DNA of 64,000 nucleotides from Candidatus Binatia bacterium (GTDB taxonomy: Bacteria > Desulfobacterota > Binatia > Bin18). The notes beneath the pieces are model-generated. The model did no database searches. It was not told the origin of the DNA and saw only the letters and a program-made list of their open reading frames with translations. Position 1 is the stretch's first letter. Each line of letters begins with the position of its first letter. The stretch is taken from NCBI GenBank assembly GCA_022820725.1, contig JAJEFA010000007.1, forward strand, positions 62,001 through 126,000. Direction: 5' to 3'. This document shows, in pieces, positions 24,731-32,713 of the stretch. The position numbers were made by a program, and so were the translations under genes.

Positions 24731-27565
24731 GTGGAGACACTATCCGTGCAGGCGATCCCTCCGTCTTTTAAACAACGCCTCATTGCCCTGGAAAAACGGG
24801 CCCTGCGGGCTTGCGCTCAGGGAATCGTTTCGTACGCAAAGACAGCCCTGGTCCTCTGTCTCCTGCTTACTGTTGCGGCGTCACTCTACACCGCACGGCA
24901 CCTCGAACTTGTCACCGGCCGTAATGATCTGATCTCGACTGAAAAGCGCTACCTGCAACTTGATGAGGAATATTCCGAGGAGTTTGTCGGCGTGGACCAA
25001 GTGGCCGTGGTCGTTGAGCCACAAGACATCCCGCAGGGCAAAGCCTTTGTGACACGGCTGGGTGAACGACTCGCTCAGGAGCAGGAACATATTGCTGAGA
25101 TTTTTTATCGAGTGGATGTCTCCTCCTTAGAAGGCAAAAAGCTGCTCTACCTGCCGGCGGAGGATCTGCGCGATTTACAGCGGAGTCTTGAAGACTCACA
25201 GGAGATTATTCACGAGTTGCTGACGAACCCCGGCCTGAATACACTGTTCGAGGCGATTAACACCCAAGTCAGTAGTGCCGTTGTTTCGCATCTGGTTGAC
25301 GACTTCCTCGGGCTGGGAGCCCCACTGGATGAGGACTCCGGCGAGTTCTCCGACTCTCAGTTGTCCTTCCTCACCGCACTGTTACAAGAGATTGCGCAGG
25401 CACTGTACGGACAAGACTACCGCTACCGTTCGCCCTGGGCTGAGTTTTTTGGCGGGACGGCCCAGCTCGATGACGACGGCTTCCTCATTGCCGAGAACCG
25501 CAAATACATGTTCCTCATGGTCGAGGCGAAAGAAGACGCCGCTGCGGGTTTCAATGACCTCCAGGATTCGATGGCGACCATTCGGCAGGCGATTGCCGAC
25601 CTGAAAATGGAGTTTCCGGGTCTGGACGCTGGCGTTACCGGCACAAAGGCGCTGGGCAATGATGAAATGCTCAGTGCCCAGCACGATACGGCCGTAGCAA
25701 CGGTGATAGCCCTGTCGGGTATTGCGCTCCTCTACTTGATCTTTTTCCGACGTATTCGGCATCCGCTCTTTATTGTTTCATCGCTCATGATCGGCCTGAG
25801 CTGGACGCTGGGTTTTGTCACGCTCTCAGTCGGCCATCTGACGATTATTACCGTCTTCATCGCGCCGATGCTGCTCGGCTTGGCTGACGACTTCGGCGTC
25901 CACTTCATGACTCGCTATGAGGAAGAGCGTGGCAAGGGAAAAAACCAGGCCGAAGCCATTACCATCGTGTTTGAACAGACCGTCCCCAGTATTATTGCGG
26001 GGGCGTTAACCACCTCGCTCGCCTTTTTTGCAGTCATACTGGCGGACTTTCGCGGGGTTCAGGAACTCGGCATCATTTCGGGCGGAGGAATCCTGCTATC
26101 CGTTCTCGCGATCCTGACTTTCCTGCCAGCCTTGATCGTAGGGATGGACTCGTTCTGGCCCTGGCGTGTTCCCGTGGGACAGCAGACGGTCTTGCAGACA
26201 ACGTTTTCCGGCCTGGGCCACTACGTCGAACGGAAGAGAAATCTCCTTTTCGGAATCGCCGGACTAGGAACGGCGGCGGGCCTCCTGGCGCTGCCGTGGG
26301 TCTCTTTTGACTATAATTTGCTGAACCTCCAGGCACACGGTACAGAGTCGGTTGAGTGGGAAAAGCGTATTATTGAAAACTCCGAGCGTTCGTCCTGGAA
26401 CGCCTTGGCAACCGCACCGACGCCGGAAGCGGCGCGCCAAAAGGCTCAAGCGTTTGCGGCGCTGCCCAGCGTGGAAACCGTTGAGAGTGTCGCGTCGCTG
26501 ATTCCGGACGGACAGCCGGAGCGCCTTCACCTCCTGGCAATCATCCGCCCGTTGCTGAGTGAGCTCCCTCCGCTCCGCAATAATCCTGAGGAGGTGGGGG
26601 TCGAGCAACTCGAACGGACTCTTGATAAGCTCCGCCTTAAAATCCGCGATCAGGAAAACGGCAGTGCAACGCTCCTGCACGAGGCGCGCCAACACCTGCT
26701 GACCGTCTTTGAAGCGCTCCGAACGCTGCCCGAGCAGAACGTCCAACAACGTCTGGCCCTTTTTCAGGACGCGCTCTTTCTCGACTTTCAGGATAAATGG
26801 TCTCTGCTCAAGAACAATCTGTCTCCGGCTGGGCCGATCACATTTGCCGATGTCCCGCCTCAGTTGCGTAGCCGCTTTGTCAGCCGGGACGGCCAACGGT
26901 TCCTTTTACAGGTCTATCCCAAGGAAAATATCTGGGAGCGTGAGCCACTGACGGAGTTCATTCGGCAGTTGCGCACGGTTGATCCCGATGTTACCGGCTC
27001 CCCGATTATTGGCTACGAATCTATTGGGGCAATGCAGGCTGGCTATATTGAGGCAGCCTGGTATGCCTTCCTCGCGATCCTGATTGTCACTTTTTTGGCG
27101 CTCCGACGTGTCACGGATGCACTACTGGCCGTCCTGCCGCTCGGGCTGGGTATGATCTGGACCGCGGGCCTGATGTGGCTGGGGGACGTGCAGTTTAATC
27201 TCGCCAATATGGTTGCCGCCCCCCTGATTATTGGTATCGGCGTGGAGAATGGTATCCATCTCGTCCATCGTTTCCGGGTAGGCCGTGACGTCTCGGTCGT
27301 CAGCTTGATTGCCGGCAGTACCGGCCAGGCGGTTGTGCTGTTCTCACTGACGACCATGGTCGGGTTTGGTAGTCTCATGGTCGCCCAGTATTATGGGATT
27401 TTCAGTATGGGCCTCCTGCTGACCCTGGCAGTCGGGAGTGTCCTGATCGCCTCTATTGTGATCCTTCCGCTGCTCTTATACCGAACGGAAAAGAGCGGAC
27501 AGGAGGCGAGGATAGCCACTCCGGAACTCTCCGTACAGGACTCGGCTCAGGGAGACCTGTCATAG
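24731..27565 (+). CDS. hpnN: hopanoid-associated RND transporter HpnN
   Basis: The 944-residue MMPL/RND-type exporter has an N-terminal helix (VLCLLLTVAASLYTA, about 38-52). The first large periplasmic loop extends to about 325. The first helix block (TVIALSGIALLYLIFF, SWTLGFVTLSVGHLTIITVF, MLLGLADDFGVHFMTRYEEE) runs to about 470. A second loop follows, then a second helix block from about 775 with NMVAAPLIIGIGVENGIHLV. HpnN moves hopanoids from the inner to the outer membrane in known producers. The GTG start has a weak binding site; GTG 24746 is an alternative. It follows mlaA and the MlaC-like gene and precedes the phosphonate-type genes. Confidence 0.92.
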   Translation: METLSVQAIPPSFKQRLIALEKRALRACAQGIVSYAKTALVLCLLLTVAASLYTARHLELVTGRNDLISTEKRYLQLDEEYSEEFVGVDQVAVVVEPQDIPQGKAFVTRLGERLAQEQEHIAEIFYRVDVSSLEGKKLLYLPAEDLRDLQRSLEDSQEIIHELLTNPGLNTLFEAINTQVSSAVVSHLVDDFLGLGAPLDEDSGEFSDSQLSFLTALLQEIAQALYGQDYRYRSPWAEFFGGTAQLDDDGFLIAENRKYMFLMVEAKEDAAAGFNDLQDSMATIRQAIADLKMEFPGLDAGVTGTKALGNDEMLSAQHDTAVATVIALSGIALLYLIFFRRIRHPLFIVSSLMIGLSWTLGFVTLSVGHLTIITVFIAPMLLGLADDFGVHFMTRYEEERGKGKNQAEAITIVFEQTVPSIIAGALTTSLAFFAVILADFRGVQELGIISGGGILLSVLAILTFLPALIVGMDSFWPWRVPVGQQTVLQTTFSGLGHYVERKRNLLFGIAGLGTAAGLLALPWVSFDYNLLNLQAHGTESVEWEKRIIENSERSSWNALATAPTPEAARQKAQAFAALPSVETVESVASLIPDGQPERLHLLAIIRPLLSELPPLRNNPEEVGVEQLERTLDKLRLKIRDQENGSATLLHEARQHLLTVFEALRTLPEQNVQQRLALFQDALFLDFQDKWSLLKNNLSPAGPITFADVPPQLRSRFVSRDGQRFLLQVYPKENIWEREPLTEFIRQLRTVDPDVTGSPIIGYESIGAMQAGYIEAAWYAFLAILIVTFLALRRVTDALLAVLPLGLGMIWTAGLMWLGDVQFNLANMVAAPLIIGIGVENGIHLVHRFRVGRDVSVVSLIAGSTGQAVVLFSLTTMVGFGSLMVAQYYGIFSMGLLLTLAVGSVLIASIVILPLLLYRTEKSGQEARIATPELSVQDSAQGDLS

Positions 27566-27570
27566 AAGGA

Positions 27571-27618
27571 GTCTATTGAGTCCTTTGAGTCCGGCCCAAC
27601 AGACCCAATAGACCAAGT
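27571..27618. repeat. GACCCA/GAGTCC-rich microrepeat before the decarboxylase gene
   Basis: The stretch GTCTATTGAGTCC, TTTGAGTCCGG and CCAACAGACCCAATAGACC lies just upstream of the 27637 start and shows partial dyad symmetry (GTCTATTG/CAATAGAC). Similar stretches are at 21427-21461 and 47462-47537. It may be a regulatory stem or simply low-complexity spacer. Confidence 0.5.
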
Positions 27619-27636
27619 AAGGAGACGTATCACCTC

Positions 27637-28122
27637 ATGGTCAGTGGACCCCAGTTTGTGCAACACCTCAGGAATGCCGGCTTCGACTTTTTCACTGGGG
27701 TGCCCTGCTCTTTGGTCAAAGGGGTGCTTGCCACGCTTGAAGAGCGGGGCGGCTATATTGCCGAGACACGTGAGGATGCAGCGGTGGGCCTGGCGGCAGG
27801 AGCCTATATGGCCGGCAGGCAACCCGTTGTCATTATGCAGAACTCGGGCCTGGGGGTCTGCCTGAACGCGCTGTCTTCTCTCAGTCTGATCTATGCCTTG
27901 CCCTGTCTGCTGCTGATTACGTGGCGCGGCTATCAGGGCAAGGACGCGCCGGAGCATATCATTATGGGCGATATCCTGCCCGACCTGTTATCCACCCTGA
28001 AGATTCCGTATCGGGTGCTTGAAGAACAGACCCTGGAGGACGCGATTGGCTGGGCCACCTCGACCCTGAAGCAGACGAGTCGCCCGACGGCGCTGGTCCT
28101 TCCACCTGGAGTTACCGCATGA
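27637..28122 (+). CDS. phosphonopyruvate/sulfopyruvate decarboxylase-type alpha subunit
   Basis: The 161-residue protein corresponds to the N-terminal TPP-binding (PYR) domain of phosphonopyruvate decarboxylase and sulfopyruvate decarboxylase (ComD). It reads FDFFTGVPCSLVKGVLATLE, ETREDAAVGLAAGAYMAG (carrying the conserved TPP-activating glutamate, near 45-62), QNSGLGVCLNALSSLSLIY and TWRGYQGKDAPEH. Phosphonopyruvate decarboxylase converts phosphonopyruvate to phosphonoacetaldehyde. In single-chain Ppd both halves are one polypeptide of about 380 residues; here the gene is split and the beta half follows with an ATGA overlap. Confidence 0.87.
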   Translation: MVSGPQFVQHLRNAGFDFFTGVPCSLVKGVLATLEERGGYIAETREDAAVGLAAGAYMAGRQPVVIMQNSGLGVCLNALSSLSLIYALPCLLLITWRGYQGKDAPEHIIMGDILPDLLSTLKIPYRVLEEQTLEDAIGWATSTLKQTSRPTALVLPPGVTA

Positions 28123-28703
28123 ATTTAGCCCAGGCCCTGAGCATAGTTATCCCTGCCCTACAGGACGCCTTGGTTGTCCATGCGAATGGGTTTATTTCGC
28201 GGGAGTCCTTCAATCTTGAGGACCGCCTTGGCAATTTCTATATGATCGGCTCCATGGGCCTGGCCTCGTCCATTGCGCTCGGCGTGGCCCTGAATAAACC
28301 AGAGCGGCGCGTGGTCGTCTTTGACGGTGATGGCAATGTCCTCATGAATATGGGCTCACTGGCCCTGATCGGTACGCAGCAGCCGCGCAATCTGGTCCAC
28401 CTTGTTTTTGATAATGAAGTCTACGGCTCGACGGGTAACCAGCCGACGATATCCAGCCACGTGGCGCTCGATGCAGTGGCGCATGCGAGCGGCTATGTTG
28501 ATGTGCGCCGCGTTGAAGATGCCGACCAGCTACGCGCCGCGGTGCAGGAACTGCTGGCGCCAGACCCGTCTGAGAAAAATGGCCCGTCCTTTCTGTTGGT
28601 TAAAATTGAGCCGGACCGGGAAGAGCGACATATTGGTCGGATTACACACGAGCCCCAGCACATCGTCCGGCGCTTTATGGAGGCCATTAATCAGGACATA
28701 TAG
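28119..28703 (+). CDS. phosphonopyruvate/sulfopyruvate decarboxylase-type beta subunit
   Basis: The 194-residue TPP (PP) domain has the ThDP/Mg motif VVVFDGDGNVLMNMGSLALI (about 66-85) followed by DNEVYGSTGNQPT, which resembles both Ppd and ComE. It overlaps the alpha gene by 4 bases, so a 1:1 heteromeric enzyme is expected. The adjoining PhnW-like transaminase and PntC-like nucleotidyltransferase favour phosphonopyruvate as substrate, but sulfopyruvate cannot be excluded from sequence alone. Confidence 0.87.
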   Translation: MNLAQALSIVIPALQDALVVHANGFISRESFNLEDRLGNFYMIGSMGLASSIALGVALNKPERRVVVFDGDGNVLMNMGSLALIGTQQPRNLVHLVFDNEVYGSTGNQPTISSHVALDAVAHASGYVDVRRVEDADQLRAAVQELLAPDPSEKNGPSFLLVKIEPDREERHIGRITHEPQHIVRRFMEAINQDI

Positions 28704-28728
28704 GCCCCATGTCCCTCACAATTCCACG

Positions 28729-29817
28729 ATGCAACAATACATTCTTCTGAATCCCGGCCCAGTCAATGTTTCTCCGCGTGTCCGACAGGCCCTCCTGCGT
28801 GGAGACCTCTGCCACCGGGAAGCAGAGTTTTCTGCCCTGCTGGCTGCGGTTCGCGCCAAGCTGCTACAGGCGTTCGCCCCTGAGGGCTATACCGCAGTGG
28901 TGGTGAGTGGTTCGGGCACCCTGGCGGTTGAAGCCATGGTCTCCTCGGTCCTGGCCGAGGGGAGGAAACTCCTCGTGATTAACAACGGCGTCTATGGCGA
29001 TCGGATGCGCCAGATGGCGGAAGCCCACCGTATCCCGACCGTAGAATTAACCTATGCCTGGACCGAAGCTCCAAGCCCGGAGCAAATTGAATCCACCCTG
29101 AGAAATGATCCTGCTATCGCGGCCGTGGCCCTGGTCCAACATGAAACCACGACCGGCCTGCTTAATCCCGTGACTGAAATTGGCCGGATCGTGCGTCAGC
29201 AGGGACGGGTGTTTCTGCTTGACGCGGTGAGCGCACTGGGCGGCGAAGACCTGGAGGTCGTGCGCGACAGCGTAGACCTGTGTGCCTGTACGGCGAACAA
29301 ATGCATCCAGGGCCAGCCGGGCGTTGCCTTTGTGTTGGTTCGGAACGAAGTCATGGCGACCATGCAGGACTATCCCCGTCGTTCGTTATACCTCCACCTG
29401 CCGCTGCACTGGGAAGCGCAGGAACGACGGAGCATTCCATTTACTCCGGCCATCCCGGCCTGGTATGCGCTGGATGCCGCCCTTGATGAACTTCTGGAGG
29501 AAACATCTGCGGGACGGGTCGAACGCTATCGTCTGGCCGCCCGGTTTCTGCGCGACGGCTTTACGGAACTCGGACTCGCCTTTCTCCTTCCCCCGGAATT
29601 ACGATCCAACTCCCTGACCTCTCTGGCCCTGCCTCAGGGCATTTCGTATCCAGACTTACATGACGGTCTCAAACAACGCGGCTTTGTCATTTACGAGGGA
29701 CAGGGAAAACTCCGCGCCGATATTTTCCGAGTGGCCAATATGGGCCATCTGACTTTGGACGATTTTCAGCATTTTCTTGACGCCCTTAAAGACGTGTTAT
29801 CAGGTGAGAAGTTATGA
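28729..29817 (+). CDS. phnW: 2-aminoethylphosphonate:pyruvate transaminase-like class V aminotransferase
   Basis: The 362-residue PLP enzyme begins ILLNPGPVNVSPRVRQALL. Its pyridoxal-lysine region CTANKCIQGQPGVAF (Lys near 189) closely resembles PhnW (ANKCIQG-PG). The family interconverts 2-aminoethylphosphonate and phosphonoacetaldehyde. Placed after a phosphonopyruvate-type decarboxylase, the biosynthetic direction (making aminoethylphosphonate) is inferred. An open frame upstream from 28402 is a shadow of the beta subunit; ATG 28729 is the family start. The stop overlaps the next gene by 4 bases. Confidence 0.87.
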   Translation: MQQYILLNPGPVNVSPRVRQALLRGDLCHREAEFSALLAAVRAKLLQAFAPEGYTAVVVSGSGTLAVEAMVSSVLAEGRKLLVINNGVYGDRMRQMAEAHRIPTVELTYAWTEAPSPEQIESTLRNDPAIAAVALVQHETTTGLLNPVTEIGRIVRQQGRVFLLDAVSALGGEDLEVVRDSVDLCACTANKCIQGQPGVAFVLVRNEVMATMQDYPRRSLYLHLPLHWEAQERRSIPFTPAIPAWYALDAALDELLEETSAGRVERYRLAARFLRDGFTELGLAFLLPPELRSNSLTSLALPQGISYPDLHDGLKQRGFVIYEGQGKLRADIFRVANMGHLTLDDFQHFLDALKDVLSGEKL

Positions 29818-30572
29818 AAGCGATTATCCTCGCGGCTGGTGTTGGCAAACGCTTTCAGGCCATCACCGACCGGCGGCCCAAATGTTTGATTCAGGTCAGT
29901 GGAAAAACCTTGCTCGAACGCACCCTCACCGCTTTAGGCGCTGCTGGGGTCAAAGAGGCGGTCATCGTGATCGGCTATCGTGGAGATATGATTGTCGAAG
30001 AGATCGGCGAGCGGTGCGGCACGGTGGCCGTTCGTTATATCCGGAACGAGCAGTACGAAAAGGGAGCAATCCTGTCACTCTGGAGCGCGCGTAACGAGTT
30101 TGATACCGACCTGCTGATCATGGATGCCGATGTGCTGTTCCCGGTTCGTTTGCTGCAACGCTTAGTGCAGTCCAGACACACAAGCTGTTTTTTGCTTGAC
30201 GCGAGTTCCGAGAATACCGGTGAGGAACAAATGCTGCTCACCCGGGCCGGGCGGGTGCTGACGATTATCCGGGGCGGTGCGGGCGACTACGATCTGGTAG
30301 GCGAGTCGGTCGGTTTTCTCAAAGTCGCCCAAGACGCCGCACCCCTCCTCCGTTCTATTCTCGATGACTATGTGGCGCAGGGCCGAGACACGATCGAGCA
30401 CGAAGAAGCCTTCCCTGAGTTTCTGGCCCAGCATCATGTCGGCTTTGAGCGGGTTGACGACCTGCCCTGGACGGAAATCGATTTTCTGCAAGACCTCGAA
30501 CACGCTGAACGTGACATCCTTCCCGATATCGAACGGCTTGACGCGCTCGATCGCCCAGACCGTTCTGGCTGA
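29814..30572 (+). CDS. PntC-like phosphonate cytidylyltransferase (NTP transferase family)
   Basis: The 252-residue protein has the signature LAAGVGKRFQAITDRRPKCL (about 6-25) and a metal-binding MDADVLF near 103-109. PntC and LicC relatives join CTP to aminoethylphosphonate or phosphocholine, activating the headgroup for transfer to lipid or glycan. Co-transcription with the decarboxylase and PhnW-like transaminase (ATGA overlap) supports aminoethylphosphonate as substrate. CMP-transfer to a lipid is inferred; no CDP-alcohol-type transferase is seen nearby. It is a paralogue of the enzyme at 4264-5043. Confidence 0.82.
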   Translation: MKAIILAAGVGKRFQAITDRRPKCLIQVSGKTLLERTLTALGAAGVKEAVIVIGYRGDMIVEEIGERCGTVAVRYIRNEQYEKGAILSLWSARNEFDTDLLIMDADVLFPVRLLQRLVQSRHTSCFLLDASSENTGEEQMLLTRAGRVLTIIRGGAGDYDLVGESVGFLKVAQDAAPLLRSILDDYVAQGRDTIEHEEAFPEFLAQHHVGFERVDDLPWTEIDFLQDLEHAERDILPDIERLDALDRPDRSG

Positions 30573-30575
30573 GCT

Positions 30576-31475
30576 ATGCCTCCTCCCGCCCCTGTTGCTC
30601 GCTATCTCATCGTCAACGGGGACGACTTTGGCCTGTCCGCTCAGGTCAACACCGGCATACTGCACGCCCATCGGCAGGGCATTCTGACCAATGCCAGCCT
30701 CATGGTCACGGCTCCGGCCTGGGAGGAAGCGGTGGAGCTTGCCCGCTCGACACAAAGCCTCGGGGTTGGACTGCATGTGACCCTAGTCCAAGGGCGGGCT
30801 GTGCTCTCCCCCTCGCGTCTCCGCGCGATCATCGACAGCGAGGGGAATTTTGCGCATGATCCAACCCGGGCCGGATTGCAGTATTATTTCTCCCGGCGGG
30901 CACGGGAAGAAGTCCTAGCCGAGTGCCGAGCCCAATTTGAGCGTTTTCTGGAAACGGGATTACCCTTGTCCCATATTGATGGACATCTCAACATCCATAT
31001 GCACCCGGTCGTTATGGACGCGCTCCTGGCGCTCGCACAGGAATACCCTATTCCGGCCATGCGCCTGACCCGAGAAGACCTGACAACCAGCCTGACGCTC
31101 GATCCGCGCCATGCCTTGAGGAAACGCTGGGAGTCCGTTGTCTTTACATCTCTCGCCCGGACAACAGAAAAAAAGCTGCGTCACGCCCGTATTCCCTACC
31201 CGGATCGTTTGTTTGGCCTACATCAAAGTGGGGCATTGGATGAATCTTATCTGCTCGACCTGTTCCCGCGACTCCAAGCCGGCGTAACGGAGCTGTACTG
31301 CCATCCGGCCCGCCTGCCGTGTCCCGAGGTCGAACGGTGGACACCAAACTATCGCAGAGATGTTGAGCTTGCGGCCCTCACGAGTCCGGCGGTGCGGGCG
31401 GCAGCCACTGAAGAAAATATTCGGTTCGTTAATTACCGAGACCTCTCTTCGTTATATGAAGGGACGAGTCATTAA
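30576..31475 (+). CDS. hpnK: hopanoid deacetylase HpnK (YdjC/ChbG family)
   Basis: The 299-residue YdjC-family deacetylase has metal-binding motifs VNGDDFGLSAQVNTGI (near 13-28), LHVTLVQGR and SHIDGHLNIHMHP (His residues near 132-141) and a late LYCHPA. HpnK removes the N-acetyl group from GlcNAc-bacteriohopanetetrol made by HpnI. It starts 3 bases after the nucleotidyltransferase stop and converges with hpnI, overlapping it by 4 bases. Its placement with hpnI and hpnJ supports the hopanoid assignment over a generic sugar deacetylase. Confidence 0.9.
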   Translation: MPPPAPVARYLIVNGDDFGLSAQVNTGILHAHRQGILTNASLMVTAPAWEEAVELARSTQSLGVGLHVTLVQGRAVLSPSRLRAIIDSEGNFAHDPTRAGLQYYFSRRAREEVLAECRAQFERFLETGLPLSHIDGHLNIHMHPVVMDALLALAQEYPIPAMRLTREDLTTSLTLDPRHALRKRWESVVFTSLARTTEKKLRHARIPYPDRLFGLHQSGALDESYLLDLFPRLQAGVTELYCHPARLPCPEVERWTPNYRRDVELAALTSPAVRAAATEENIRFVNYRDLSSLYEGTSH

Positions 31476-32626
31476 CCGACGCGTACCATTCGTCCGTCTT
31501 TTTGAAGCCGGAAGGTATACTCCCGCCAGCGGACCGTGTTGCCTCGCAAGCTGGCACACCAGACAACAAAAGAGAGAAGGTCCGTGAGAATGGTCAACAG
31601 AATAGCGGGACGCGGCAGCGTTGATTGCAGAAAGACCGTGTTCATCAGAGCGGCGGTCAGGAGGCGTACCCCGATGACACTAAGGGCGAGAACAGTCATC
31701 TCTATGGACGACCAAAAACAGAGCAGGCTCACACAGGCCCAGACCGTACCAAACGTCACAACCGTACTGATATACCCGCCGGGACGACAGTTTCGTTGCG
31801 TTCGCGCCCAGCGCAACTGATGGTGAAACAACCCGCGCAACGAGCCCGCATCGGGACGGGTTTCAACAACGGTGGGCAGGACGCGCAGCCGATACCCAGC
31901 CTGGCTAATAAGATACCCAAGGTAATAGTCATCCGCCAGGTAATCGGACAGCCTGGAAAATCCCCCAATAGCGTCGAGGCAGGTGCGTTTGAGCGCCATA
32001 GTTGCACCGAAGGCATACGCGGGCCGCTCGACTTGGCTGGCGACCACGACCTGGGTGGTAAAAGTCGTATTGATCATGAGCGATTCCAACAGAGCCGACA
32101 GGGGTTGTCCGGAACCGCCGCGATACACACAGGTGACCAGACCTGTTTCCGTCTGCGTTAAGGGCGGAATGATCGTCTGCAAGTAATCGGGCTCAACACA
32201 GACATCACTATCGGTAATGACGAGATAGTCATACTTCATCTGTGGCGTCAGATGGTGCAGGGTGCTGACCTTATAATTGGGCCCGATCACAGAGGGCGCA
32301 ACAACCAGGGTAATATCGCACTGGGGAAAGTCGTTCTGCACTTTGGTGACAATAGCAGCCGCCGGGTCATTGGGGTTGCGGACGCCGCAGAGGATTTGAA
32401 AGGTCGGGTAATCGAGCCGACAAAAGCTCGCCAGACTGTCGTACAGATCGGGCGGTGCGCCTTTGAGCGGCTTGAGAATAGTGACCGGCGGAAGCGCCGT
32501 ACTCGAAGTCGAACCCGGCCGAAAAAAACGCCAGGCCGCATAGACACTAAAAAGATAATAGATCAGGGCGATGCACAGCAGGCCAGCCAGGAACCAGAAC
32601 GCGAGAAAAAGAGCAAACGTACCCAT
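31472..32626 (-). CDS. hpnI: hopanoid glycosyltransferase HpnI
   Basis: The 384-residue ceramide-glucosyltransferase-like GT2 has an N-terminal membrane helix (FLAFWFLAGLLCIALIYYLF, about 7-26). Catalytic motifs are VTILKPLKGAPPDLYDSLAS, VITDSDVCVEPDYL (DxD) and HHQLRWART (QxxRW-type). Two to three C-terminal helices follow. HpnI adds GlcNAc to bacteriohopanetetrol on the cytoplasmic face. It is separated from hpnJ by 87 bases on the same strand, with hpnJ transcribed first. Confidence 0.92.
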   Translation of the reverse strand: MGTFALFLAFWFLAGLLCIALIYYLFSVYAAWRFFRPGSTSSTALPPVTILKPLKGAPPDLYDSLASFCRLDYPTFQILCGVRNPNDPAAAIVTKVQNDFPQCDITLVVAPSVIGPNYKVSTLHHLTPQMKYDYLVITDSDVCVEPDYLQTIIPPLTQTETGLVTCVYRGGSGQPLSALLESLMINTTFTTQVVVASQVERPAYAFGATMALKRTCLDAIGGFSRLSDYLADDYYLGYLISQAGYRLRVLPTVVETRPDAGSLRGLFHHQLRWARTQRNCRPGGYISTVVTFGTVWACVSLLCFWSSIEMTVLALSVIGVRLLTAALMNTVFLQSTLPRPAILLTILTDLLSFVVWCASLRGNTVRWREYTFRLQKDGRMVRVG

Positions 32627-32713
32627 CCTTTCTTAATCTATATAGCTGGGGCACGTTTACTCTTTTAGGCCATGGAGTCAGACACGTTCTCCCCCCCGTC
32701 GGGAGGAGACGTA

